This document shows, in pieces, positions 52,243 to 63,062 of a stretch of 64,000 nt of DNA. Every line of letters begins with the position of its first letter. Within the stretch, counting starts at the first letter, position 1. The DNA lies in NCBI RefSeq assembly GCF_901411515.1, contig NZ_CABDUX010000001.1, positions 434,001 to 498,000 on the forward strand. Reading direction: 5' to 3'. The stretch comes from Raoultibacter phocaeensis. GTDB lineage: Bacteria; Actinomycetota; Coriobacteriia; Coriobacteriales; Eggerthellaceae. The translations under genes were made by a program, and so were the position numbers. The notes beneath the pieces are model-generated. The model worked only from the letters and a program-made list of their open reading frames with translations. It did no database searches and was not told where the DNA came from.

Positions 52243-53696
52243 ACGCTACACTGAAAAAGCTCCGCGTCAAATTCGTCGCCATCATCATGGCGATCGTATC
52301 GGTTGTGCTGCTCGCCGTGTTCTCGACCATCTGCGTCATCAACTACCAGCAGGCTGAAAGCAGCGTATACGAAGCGCTGAGTGCAGCGATCGATCACGAC
52401 GCTATGGCGAGGGAGCCTTTTTCTGCAGGCATTCCGCCAAACGGTACCCCGCAGGGGGACGAACCGGGCGCGGGAACCTCGGGGGGTGCCTTCGGGCAGG
52501 GCGAATCGGGGGCGGAAGCCGAGGATCCGTACGCTCAGGGCGAAGCCGACGCGGCGACGGGAAGCGTTCCCGAACAGGGCGGCAAGCCGTTCGAGATTGG
52601 CGGTAAGGAACGAGGCCGGCAATTCATCCCCGTAGCTGTGTACCGCATCAACGATGACGGTTCGCTTTCCGCTGTATCGGATACCGCAACGGCGGCCATC
52701 ACCGACGATGTGCTCGAGCAAGCAACCAACCAGGCAACGAGACTTGCCGACGGATCGGGCCTCATCGATTCGCTCGGTCTGTACTATGCGAAGCGGGCAA
52801 CCGAAAACGGCTCGTTCATCGCGTTTGCCGACCAGGCGTCGGCTGGAGGATGGCAAAGCCTCGCGCTCACGCTGGCCGCTGTGGGCGCAGGGGCGCTCGT
52901 CGTGTTCTTCGCCATCAGCCTCCTGTTTTCGAAATGGGCGCTGAAACCTGTCGAGGAATCGTGGCGCGCGCAGCAGCAGTTCGTGGCCGATGCGTCGCAC
53001 GAACTCAAAACACCGCTTACCGTTATGCTTGCAAACACGTCGATTTTGCTCAAACACCCTGAGAAGACCATCGCAAGCCAAAGCCAATGGGTCGAGAGCA
53101 TCGAAACCGAGGCGGAAAGCATGCAGCGCCTCGTCGGCGATATGCTCGTTTTGGCCACACCCGAACAGGGTCCGCAAACTGGCGAGTTCACCCCCGTCGA
53201 TATAAGCGACATCGTCGAGCGCAACCTTCTGCAGTTCGAATCGCTCGCATTCGAGCAGGATATCGAAGTCGCCTCCTCGATCGAGGAGGGCTTACTTCTG
53301 CCGGGAAACGCCCAACGCCTCGAGCGGCTCGTGAGCACGCTTTTGGACAACGCGTACAAGTATGCAGGCGAGCACGGATTCGTTCGCGTGAACCTTTCGC
53401 TCACCGAGAAGGCTCTCGTGCTTTCGGTTGCCAACTCGGGCGAGGTCATCCCCGCCGACGACCTTCCCCACATCTTCGACCGCTTCTACCGCGCCGACAA
53501 GGCGCGGGTACGCGGCGTCGGCGGCTACGGTCTCGGCCTCGCAATCGCCCGCGAAGTGGCCGAAGAGCACGGCGGCACGATACGCGCACAGAGCTCGGAG
53601 CAGACGGGTACCGTGTTCACTGTGAAGTGGGACGCGAAAACCACTACCCGATCCGACCGCTTTGCGAAAGCCGTCGAAGACACGAGTCCTGTCTGA
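52188..53696 (+). CDS. Sensor histidine kinase
   Basis: About 502 residues if it begins at ATG 52188, which overlaps the regulator by 55 bp; the native start may be nearer the first membrane helix (52250), and no good ribosome site is seen. Helix 1 (KFVAIIMAIVSVVLLAVFS) and helix 2 (LALTLAAVGAGALVVFFAIS) enclose a 190-residue exported domain with a Gly/Glu/Pro-rich low-complexity part. HisKA has ADASHELKTPLTVML (His); HATPase_c has STLLDNAYKYAGEHG (N box) and GVGGYGLGLAIAREV. It lies 3 kb from the VTC operon, which is on the other strand. Confidence 0.92.
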   Translation: MHRWCAIRCESRSEGRLVDATLKKLRVKFVAIIMAIVSVVLLAVFSTICVINYQQAESSVYEALSAAIDHDAMAREPFSAGIPPNGTPQGDEPGAGTSGGAFGQGESGAEAEDPYAQGEADAATGSVPEQGGKPFEIGGKERGRQFIPVAVYRINDDGSLSAVSDTATAAITDDVLEQATNQATRLADGSGLIDSLGLYYAKRATENGSFIAFADQASAGGWQSLALTLAAVGAGALVVFFAISLLFSKWALKPVEESWRAQQQFVADASHELKTPLTVMLANTSILLKHPEKTIASQSQWVESIETEAESMQRLVGDMLVLATPEQGPQTGEFTPVDISDIVERNLLQFESLAFEQDIEVASSIEEGLLLPGNAQRLERLVSTLLDNAYKYAGEHGFVRVNLSLTEKALVLSVANSGEVIPADDLPHIFDRFYRADKARVRGVGGYGLGLAIAREVAEEHGGTIRAQSSEQTGTVFTVKWDAKTTTRSDRFAKAVEDTSPV

Positions 53697-53698
53697 TC

Positions 53699-53753
53699 CC
53701 GCAAGGAACAGGGGTGTTTCGCGGTCAGTCTGCGAAACACCCCTGTTCTGCGG
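53699..53753. terminator. Bidirectional terminator between kinase and glnN
   Basis: Exact 17-bp arms (53706-53722 and 53732-53748, core GAACAGGGGTGTTTCGC) extended by CCGCA/TGCGG after a 2-nt bulge. It serves two convergent genes. Confidence 0.85.
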
Positions 53754-53766
53754 ACTTCGATCTCGA

Positions 53767-55857
<2,091 letters not shown>

Positions 55858-56213
55858 GTTCGTTACCACTCCTCACCTGTTGCCGCGGTTCGCAAACGAC
55901 GTGTTCGATGCCGAGCAACGGTCCTATCAGGTACAGACCGATACAATATCACGAGACCGCCTCGGTACGCATGATTACCTTGCCGTTATCAAACTATCGG
56001 CGCAATGTTTCCGGCAGTTTTCAGAGCGGGAAACACTTCATTACGGCAAAAGCGACGGCGTGCGGGCGAATCCCAAGTGCGCTGGGACTGAGCGCGGTAC
56101 GCGACGGACACCGACACGAGTTTGCCGAAACCGTTGCGGGCCTCGGCAAAACACTTCAGTTCGGGTATCATCGGTGATTACCCGAAGAAAAGGCTCCCGC
56201 CCGGAAGGATGCC
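55858..56213. other. Divergent intergenic region
   Basis: About 355 bp between glnN and ubiE. It should hold both promoters. An inverted pair TGCCGA/TCGGCA is near 56122-56147, but I see no convincing -35/-10 pair and no gene. Confidence 0.4.
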
Positions 56214-56981
56214 ATGACAGCCGAAAGCACAGCCCCATCTCATACGATCGACACCGCAACCGGCGAAGAGGCCCCTGCGGAGCTCTCGTCGCAGCGCGTC
56301 TACGAGATATTCTCGGCCATCGCGAAGAAGTACGAGCGGTTCAATGCGGTTTCAAGCTTCGGAGCGTACAAAGGCTGGCTCAAAGGCATGATCGAATGCG
56401 CGCCCATCACCGAAGAAAGCCGCATCCTCGATATCGCCGGAGGCACGGGCGATGTATCCTTCACGATCGCCCGCTCAGCGCGCCCGGCGCACATTCAGAT
56501 CACCGACCTCGTTCCTGAAATGCTCGAAGTGGCGAAAGCGCACTATGACGAAGGTGCCGGATGCGGCGTTCCCATCGACTTCGAAGTGGTCGACGCGCAA
56601 AACATCCCCTACGCCGACAACAGCTACGACATCGTGACGATGGCTTACGGCATCCGCAACATGCCCGATCGACAACGCGCGCTCAGTGAAATCAATCGCG
56701 TGCTCAAGCCGGGAGGCACGCTCGTATGTCTGGAATTCTCTACACCGCCGAATCCCGCGTGGCGTGCGCTGTACGGGTTCTATCTCAAGCACATGATCCC
56801 GTTTTGGGGAGGGCTCATCACAGGAGACAAAGAAGGCTTCGTCTACCTCAGCAAATCGATTAAGGCGTTTCCCGATCAAGCCACGTTCGCCTCGATGCTC
56901 GAAAACATGGGTTTCCACGACGTCCATTGGAAAAACTTCACCGGCGGCATCGCGGCAGTGCACACAGCGGTCAAAACGTAG
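56214..56981 (+). CDS. ubiE: Demethylmenaquinone methyltransferase
   Basis: 255 residues, the MenG/UbiE class I SAM methyltransferase that makes menaquinone, the electron carrier used by the reductases in this window. ILDIAGGTGDVSFTIA is the SAM motif I; MAYGIRNMPDRQRALSEINR, VLKPGGTLVCLEF and YLSKSIKAFPDQ are family motifs. A GGAAGGATG site precedes ATG 56214. No other men genes lie near it. Confidence 0.94.
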   Translation: MTAESTAPSHTIDTATGEEAPAELSSQRVYEIFSAIAKKYERFNAVSSFGAYKGWLKGMIECAPITEESRILDIAGGTGDVSFTIARSARPAHIQITDLVPEMLEVAKAHYDEGAGCGVPIDFEVVDAQNIPYADNSYDIVTMAYGIRNMPDRQRALSEINRVLKPGGTLVCLEFSTPPNPAWRALYGFYLKHMIPFWGGLITGDKEGFVYLSKSIKAFPDQATFASMLENMGFHDVHWKNFTGGIAAVHTAVKT

Positions 56982-57179
56982 CGGACCGACGGCGCGCCTT
57001 TGTCATCAGCTTGTCGCATTGCCCCGCCTTGCAGGCGCAAGCACGACGAAGCGGCATCGAGCGCGCAATTCCACGGCGGCACCAGCCACTGCACTGCGAA
57101 AGCCAGGCGATCAGGGCTCTTCGGCCGATTCATCCCCCCAGGATGATCCGTTCGCCCGCATAACGGGTATCATGGAAGC

Positions 57180-58436
57180 ATGCCTTCGCACACGAAACAT
57201 TCGAGCGGCTCCGGCAAACCGAAGCTTTGGACCCCTGCGTTCATCTTGATCGTAGGAGTTGCCTTCTGCTGCTTCATCGTGGGTCAGGGCCTGAACTCGG
57301 GTACGTCGGTCTACATCAACCGGCTCGGAGGTACTGCAACCTATGCGGGCCTGCTTGCTGCCGTGTTCTCGGTGGCCGCAGCCTTCGCACGCGTGCTCTG
57401 CGGTCCTATCATCGACCAAAAGGGGCGCGCCATCGTCATGGTGATCGGCAGCGGCCTTTTCGCTGGGGGAATCATCGTGCCCATCTTCACGAACGATACG
57501 GCTGCATTCGTAGCATGCCGGTTTTTCCAAGGCGTTGGATTCTCCGCCGTCACCACAGCTGCAGCCACCGCCGCAGCAGACGTGCTGCCTTTTTCTCGTC
57601 TCGGGGAAGGTATCGGGTATTACGGTCTCGGCCAGGCGCTCGCTATGTCGGTCGGACCGGCGCTCGCACTGCTTCTCGTTTCCACCGATCCCCCCGAAAA
57701 CCTCTTCATCGGACTGGCTGCGATGTCGATCGTCATGTTCGTGCTCGCGCTTTTGTGCCGCTACGAACGCAACCCCCAAAAGCTCCCTGATACGTCGGTG
57801 TACCGCATGCGCTGCGAAGCGCACGATCGAGGCGAAGATGCGGAAGCGGAGCCCGAACAGCGGGGGCTGCGCCGCGTGTTCGAGCCGAGCGCGCTGCCCG
57901 GAGCGCTTCCGATGATCGTGCTCTCCCCCGCGTTCGGCTTCGGCATCTTCTTCATCGGCCTGTACGGCACGACGCTCGGGATCGGCAATCCGGGACTGTT
58001 CTTCTCGGTGTCCGCCCTCAGCATGATCGCCGTGCGCCTGAAGTCCAACGCGTTCATGGATCGCGTCGCACCTTTTAAAGTGCTCGCCGCTGCGGTTGCA
58101 TGCGGCATCATCGCCTACCTGTTGCTGCTCGCCGCAGGTGACGTTGCCGCACTGTACTACCTAGCAGGCATCTTCTACGGCGCCTGCCTCGGAGCGAGCA
58201 TGCCGATATGCCAATCGGTCGCCGTCAAGAACACGCCTGCCGAACGATGGGGCGCCGCCAACGCGCTCTACCTGCTCGCCACCGATGTGGGGGTCGGCAT
58301 CGCATCGATAGCCTGGGGCGCGATAAACGATCTGTTCGGATTCACAACGACAATCTGCTGCGTGATCGCATGCATCGCCTTGTCGCTGGTTGTCGCCTGG
58401 TTTTCCTTCCCCCCGGATGCGAAACGGAAGCGCTAG
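57180..58436 (+). CDS. MFS transporter
   Basis: 418 residues with 12 predicted helices. The loop 2-3 motif GPIIDQKGRAIVMV (MFS motif A) and the N-terminal NRLGGTATYAGLLAAVFSVA are clear; a central loop (about 200-230) is charged. Similar proteins are annotated as putative drug or organic acid exporters. The substrate is unknown. It follows ubiE by 198 bp. Confidence 0.9.
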   Translation: MPSHTKHSSGSGKPKLWTPAFILIVGVAFCCFIVGQGLNSGTSVYINRLGGTATYAGLLAAVFSVAAAFARVLCGPIIDQKGRAIVMVIGSGLFAGGIIVPIFTNDTAAFVACRFFQGVGFSAVTTAAATAAADVLPFSRLGEGIGYYGLGQALAMSVGPALALLLVSTDPPENLFIGLAAMSIVMFVLALLCRYERNPQKLPDTSVYRMRCEAHDRGEDAEAEPEQRGLRRVFEPSALPGALPMIVLSPAFGFGIFFIGLYGTTLGIGNPGLFFSVSALSMIAVRLKSNAFMDRVAPFKVLAAAVACGIIAYLLLLAAGDVAALYYLAGIFYGACLGASMPICQSVAVKNTPAERWGAANALYLLATDVGVGIASIAWGAINDLFGFTTTICCVIACIALSLVVAWFSFPPDAKRKR

Positions 58437-58495
58437 CCTTTCCGCGCCGACAGGTGCGGGCGAGAGCATGGACAAACGCGCGCGCAAGGCGCGGC

Positions 58496-58542
58496 GCTTG
58501 ACAGCGGTGCGCACAGGGGCTTGACAGATGGTGCGCACAAGG
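58496..58542. repeat. Two near-identical 23-bp direct repeats
   Basis: GCTTGACAG-GGTGCGCACA units at 58496-58517 and 58519-58542, in the gap between the convergent MFS and kdpE genes. Each ends in the palindrome GTGCGCAC. Confidence 0.7.
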
Positions 58543-58612
58543 CGCGTGGGCCAAACGGACACGCAAGCGCAAATGCACAGGAGCCGCCCGCGCCGCACAA
58601 GAAAAGGAGCAC

Positions 58613-59320
58613 TCAATCTTCCACTCGCATCATGCGGTATCCGATGCCCACGTGCGTTTGGATGTAGACGGGGTGAGCTGGATCGGGTTCGATCTTCTTG
58701 CGCAGCGTCGCCATGAACACGCGAAGCGACGGGATGTCGGAAGAGAGCGCCGTGCCCCATACTTCCTTCAAGATGTAGGTATGGGTAAGCACCTTGCCGG
58801 TATTGCGGGCAAGCAGGCACAACAGTTTGTACTCGATCGGCGTGAGGTGGATGTCCTCGCCGTGGCAGGTCGCGCTTGCAGCGCGGTAATCGATACGCAA
58901 ATCGCCGTTCTCGTAGACCGCTTCCTCTTCTGCGGCTATACCCGCATCGAGCCTGCGCAACGCCACCCGCAGCCGCGCGAGCAGCTCTTCAACCGAGAAC
59001 GGCTTGACAAGGTAATCGTCGGCCCCCGCATCGAGCGCCTCCACCTTGTCGGCATCCTCGATACGCGCCGAAAGCACAATGATCGGCATACGCGACCAGC
59101 CGCGGACCGAACGGATGATATCGACGCCGTCTGCATCGGGCAGCCCGAGATCGAGGATCACGAGATCGATGTCGGTTGCCGAGGTGAGTTCGAGCAGCGC
59201 GCTGTTACCGGTGGACGCCTCGCGATGCCGGTAACCGTGCACCTGAAGCGTCGTCGCCACCAGGTTGCGAATCGCCGCATCGTCTTCGACGACCAGAATA
59301 GTCCGTGCGCTGTCGATCAT
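58613..59320 (-). CDS. kdpE: KDP operon response regulator
   Basis: 235 residues from ATG 59320 (GAGGAG upstream). Receiver motifs ILVVEDDAAIRNL, VILDLGLPDADG (Asp about 54), VLSARI and VKPFSVEELLARLR, then an OmpR winged helix (LRIDYRAASATCHGEDIHLT, LKEVWGTALSSDIPSLRVFM). Activates kdp for high-affinity potassium uptake. ATG lies 4 bp after the kdpD stop. Confidence 0.96.
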   Translation of the reverse strand: MIDSARTILVVEDDAAIRNLVATTLQVHGYRHREASTGNSALLELTSATDIDLVILDLGLPDADGVDIIRSVRGWSRMPIIVLSARIEDADKVEALDAGADDYLVKPFSVEELLARLRVALRRLDAGIAAEEEAVYENGDLRIDYRAASATCHGEDIHLTPIEYKLLCLLARNTGKVLTHTYILKEVWGTALSSDIPSLRVFMATLRKKIEPDPAHPVYIQTHVGIGYRMMRVED

Positions 59321-59324
59321 CTGC

Positions 59325-62234
59325 CTACTCCTCGATCGCGGTATCCGTACCCGAGCCGGCCGACTCGCGTTCCAATGCGCCGTCCTGCGCCCCGTCCTGC
59401 AAATCGGTCGGGAGCCGATCGGCCTTCGCATCGTCGTCCGGGTCGGTTTGGGATCGGCTGGTCCTGGCACCGACACCTTCGATGCCGCCGACTGTCGCCT
59501 CGGCTAGCTTAAACGAAAACACGCTGCCGTGCGGCGTTGCGTCCGAAATCGTCAACTCGCCTCCATGCACACGCACGATCGAGCGGCAGAGCGCGAGCCC
59601 AAGGCCCATGCTGCGATGGGCGTCGCCGCCCTCTTTGAGCGGCCCGCTCAAAGAGCCGGTGAAGAACATGCCGAAAATGCGCTCCTTATCGGCATCGGGC
59701 ACACCGAGGCCGTCGTCGGAAACCGCAACGAGCACCGCCGGCACACCATTCTCGCCACGGGTGCGGCGGGCGGATACTTCGATATGCGAGCCGGGCGGCG
59801 TATAGGATATGGCGTTGTTCACCAGGTTGATGATCACCTGCATGATCAGCCGCGCGTCGGCTTTCACCATCAAAAGTTCGTCGGGAACGTCGATGCGGAT
59901 CGCGTGCTCGGCCCCCCTGCGGTTCGTGTGCGAAACGGCTTCCCGCACGATGTCCCCGATCATCTCGGGCTGCATATCGAGTTCGACGCTGCCGTCGTCG
60001 ATGCGCGTCACCGACAGCAGGTTCTCTACCAGCGAGATGAGCCAGCTCGAATCCTCGTACATGTCCGAATACATCCGCCGCTTCTGTTCTTCGCTTAGCC
60101 TATCGCCTTCGGATAGCAACATGTCGGCATCGCCCGAGATGCTCGTGAGCGGCGTTCTCAGATCGTGCGATATCATTCGAAGCAGGTTCGATCGCAATTC
60201 TTCCTTCTCCGCTTTTACGCGCATCTCGTGCCGCTCGCGCGCAGAAACGATTTGGTCGCACGCTTGCCCGCACTCGTCGAGAAGGGCGATGAGCAGGTTC
60301 TTTTCAAATGATCCGAAATCCTCGCTGTCCTCTTCCATCACAAGACCTGCGACGCCGAACACCGCCCCCTTCGAGCGGATCGGAAGATACAAACAGCGCG
60401 CTTCGGCGAGCGTGCCCGTAGTGGCACCCGCCCGTTCGTTGTTCGAGGCGACCCAGGTGGCAACCGCAACCTCGTTGGGGGAGACAAGCTCGACGGCACT
60501 CGCATCGCCACCTCCGCTGCCAGCCAAGTCGTACACGTTCGGCTCCGAAAGCCTTCCCTCGGAATCCGCGCGGTACATGACTATAGGCCGATCGAGTATC
60601 TTCATGATCTGCTTGGCCGCCGTGGCAAAACAACTCTCGATTGTGGTGGTCGCCTGCAGCTCGCGGCTGCTTTCGAGCAGCACTTCGGTACGATAGGCGC
60701 GTCGCGCAGTCGCTTCGGTCTGCCGTTTCATGCGCACGGTCAACGACGAGGCGACAAGCGTGGATATCAATAAAAACGCGAAGATGAACGGGTAGTTGAT
60801 GCCGTATGCATCGAGCGTGAAGCGCGGCACGGTGAAGAAGAAGTTGTACGCGAGCACGCTGCCAAGTGCCGCGAACACCGAGTAGAAGAACCCGTCAGCG
60901 CGGGTGGCGAACAGAAGCACCACGAGCATATAGCCCATGAGGATGACCGATGAGGCGAGTCCGAGCCCATGCACTGCAAGGCCGATCACGGTCGCGAGCG
61001 CAACGGCCAGTACGGCCTTCGCCACATCGCCCGACGTGAACTTGAACCCGGTCGCCGGTCTGAAGCGACTCATCTGCTTCGGAAGATCTTTCACCGGCAC
61101 GACGTTGATGACCGCTCCGTACGATAGGTGCGTAAGCCGATTCACCAGGCTTTCCCTGGAACTGAAGAACCCTCTGCCCTTCTGCGTGCTGCCCAGCACG
61201 AGCTGGGTTATGCCCGCCGTTACGGAGTACTGCGCGATGAGCATGGCCACATCGTCGCCGTGCATCGTGACCACGTGCGCCCCGAGCTCTTCGGCGAGAT
61301 CGATGTTGGCGCGCAAACGGCCTCGCTCCTCGGCATCGAGCTTCTTCGATTCCGAGGACTCGATGACCAGTGCGGTGAGCACGCCGTGGAACGATTCGGC
61401 CATATTGGCAGCAGCTCGGATGACCTTCACGTTGCCGGCATCGGGCGTCACGTATACGAGCACATCCTCGCCCGCCTCGACGCGGCATGCAGCTCCGTCA
61501 ACGACGGGCGCGCGCGTCATGCGATCGGCCATACGGCGCAGGGCGATTTCGCGCAGCGCGGCAAGGTTCTTCTTCGTGAAGAAGTTCGAAAGCGCCACCC
61601 AGCTGCGATCGGGTACGTACACCTTGCCCGCATTCAGGCGCTCGATCAGATCGTCGGGTTCGATGTCGATGAGTTCCACCGAATCGGCGCGGTCGAAGAT
61701 GGAATCGGGGATGCGCTCGGCCACCCGCACCTGCGTGATGGCCGAAATCTTGTCGTTCAAACCTTCAAGGTGCTGCACGTTCACGGTGGTGAACACCGTG
61801 ATGCCCGCGCGCAGCAGCTCTTCAATATCCTGGTAGCGCTTGCGATGACGGCTCCCGGGGGCGTTGGTGTGGGCGAGCTCGTCTACAATGAGGATCTGCG
61901 GCTTGCGCGCAAGGGCGCCGTCGAGGTCGAATTCGCGCAGCGCGATGCCGCGGTGCTCGACCGTATGGCATTCCAACTGCTCGAGCCCCTCGAGCAGCGC
62001 CGTCGTTTCGGCACGCGTATGCGGCTCGACATAGCCCACGACGACGTCGAAGCCCTTCTCTTTGGCGATATGGGCCTCTTCGAGCATGGCGTAGGTTTTA
62101 CCGACGCCTGCCGCGTAGCCGAAGAATATCTTGAGCGTACCGCGTCCCGGCTCGTCGAGCGTTTCCGCCTCTTTGATCTGGCGCAGTATCTCATCGGGAT
62201 CTCGCCTGATCTCGAAGGTGCCTTCGTCAACCAT
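59325..62234 (-). CDS. kdpD: KDP operon sensor histidine kinase
   Basis: 969 residues. The N-terminal KdpD domain with Walker A (GYAAGVGKTYAML) is followed by a Usp-like domain (about 250-370), four membrane helices (about 410-510), a GAF-like region (about 530-670), HisKA (ISHDLRTPLTSISGDADMLL) and HATPase_c (NLVNNAISYTPPGS, DDGLGVPDADKERIF). Senses potassium and turgor. The order is kdpB-C-D-E in one direction. Confidence 0.97.
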   Translation of the reverse strand: MVDEGTFEIRRDPDEILRQIKEAETLDEPGRGTLKIFFGYAAGVGKTYAMLEEAHIAKEKGFDVVVGYVEPHTRAETTALLEGLEQLECHTVEHRGIALREFDLDGALARKPQILIVDELAHTNAPGSRHRKRYQDIEELLRAGITVFTTVNVQHLEGLNDKISAITQVRVAERIPDSIFDRADSVELIDIEPDDLIERLNAGKVYVPDRSWVALSNFFTKKNLAALREIALRRMADRMTRAPVVDGAACRVEAGEDVLVYVTPDAGNVKVIRAAANMAESFHGVLTALVIESSESKKLDAEERGRLRANIDLAEELGAHVVTMHGDDVAMLIAQYSVTAGITQLVLGSTQKGRGFFSSRESLVNRLTHLSYGAVINVVPVKDLPKQMSRFRPATGFKFTSGDVAKAVLAVALATVIGLAVHGLGLASSVILMGYMLVVLLFATRADGFFYSVFAALGSVLAYNFFFTVPRFTLDAYGINYPFIFAFLLISTLVASSLTVRMKRQTEATARRAYRTEVLLESSRELQATTTIESCFATAAKQIMKILDRPIVMYRADSEGRLSEPNVYDLAGSGGGDASAVELVSPNEVAVATWVASNNERAGATTGTLAEARCLYLPIRSKGAVFGVAGLVMEEDSEDFGSFEKNLLIALLDECGQACDQIVSARERHEMRVKAEKEELRSNLLRMISHDLRTPLTSISGDADMLLSEGDRLSEEQKRRMYSDMYEDSSWLISLVENLLSVTRIDDGSVELDMQPEMIGDIVREAVSHTNRRGAEHAIRIDVPDELLMVKADARLIMQVIINLVNNAISYTPPGSHIEVSARRTRGENGVPAVLVAVSDDGLGVPDADKERIFGMFFTGSLSGPLKEGGDAHRSMGLGLALCRSIVRVHGGELTISDATPHGSVFSFKLAEATVGGIEGVGARTSRSQTDPDDDAKADRLPTDLQDGAQDGALERESAGSGTDTAIEE

Positions 62235-62305
62235 GAACCATGTCCTCGCTTCGCTTCTTTACCCACAGGCACCCTGCCGAAGCAGAGCGCTCGTGCGCGT
62301 TTTTC

Positions 62306-62935
62306 CTATGATAGCACCCCGTCGAGCATCAGGTTTACCTTCAGCACATTCACCCGCGGCTCGCCGAGAATCCCGAGTTGCGGCTGTTCGGTACATGCTT
62401 CGATGATACTGCGGATTTCTGAAGCGCTCTTGCCCGTGTTCTTCGCCAGCCGTTCCACCTGGTACTCGGCCGCGGCGGGCGATATCTCGGGATCGAGGCC
62501 GCTGCCCGATACCGTCACCAGATCGCTCGGGATGGGCTTGTCGCCTTTCTCGGGATGAGCCGCGCGGATCGCTTCCACCCGCTTTGCCACAAGCTCTTCG
62601 AACTCCTCGTCCGCAGGCGTTTTGTTCGACGGACCCGCCCAGGCAATCGGGTTGCCCTCATCGTCGGTAAACGTCGAGAGGTTATAGTTCGTCGGGCGGC
62701 CCCACAGATGGTCCTGGTCTTCGAACTGCTGGCCGAGCAGCGTAGCGTAGCGCGCGTCGGCGGTGCCGTCGCCGTCTGCATCGACGTCGATGATGCTCCC
62801 GTTGGCTTGGAAGGGGAAGAACAGCTGCCCGACTCCCAAGCATACGCCGGTATAGATAACGCCAGTGATCAGGCTCATGATCACGAAGAACCCTGCGGCC
62901 CTTCCGAGCGTTTTGCCGATACTCTTGTTGTTCAT
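62306..62935 (-). CDS. kdpC: Potassium-transporting ATPase subunit C
   Basis: 209 residues from ATG 62935 (AAAGGAAAG upstream). One N-terminal helix (about 15-38) and a periplasmic-side domain with QQFEDQDHLWGRPTNYN, SGSGLDPEISPAAAEYQVER and EPRVNVLKVNLMLD. It stabilises the KdpFABC complex. It contains VDADGDGTADARYATLLGQQ, an acidic loop not typical of every KdpC. Confidence 0.95.
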   Translation of the reverse strand: MNNKSIGKTLGRAAGFFVIMSLITGVIYTGVCLGVGQLFFPFQANGSIIDVDADGDGTADARYATLLGQQFEDQDHLWGRPTNYNLSTFTDDEGNPIAWAGPSNKTPADEEFEELVAKRVEAIRAAHPEKGDKPIPSDLVTVSGSGLDPEISPAAAEYQVERLAKNTGKSASEIRSIIEACTEQPQLGILGEPRVNVLKVNLMLDGVLS

Positions 62936-63062
62936 GATCGCTTTCCTTTCACGTGATCGCACTCGGTACCGGTGCGGTTCGTTCCTGCGCGGGCGCGCTT
63001 TCGGCTTTGCGCCCTTTGTCTCGTGCGGCGCGCCCGCTCGCACGCCGCACGTTGCCACGGCC

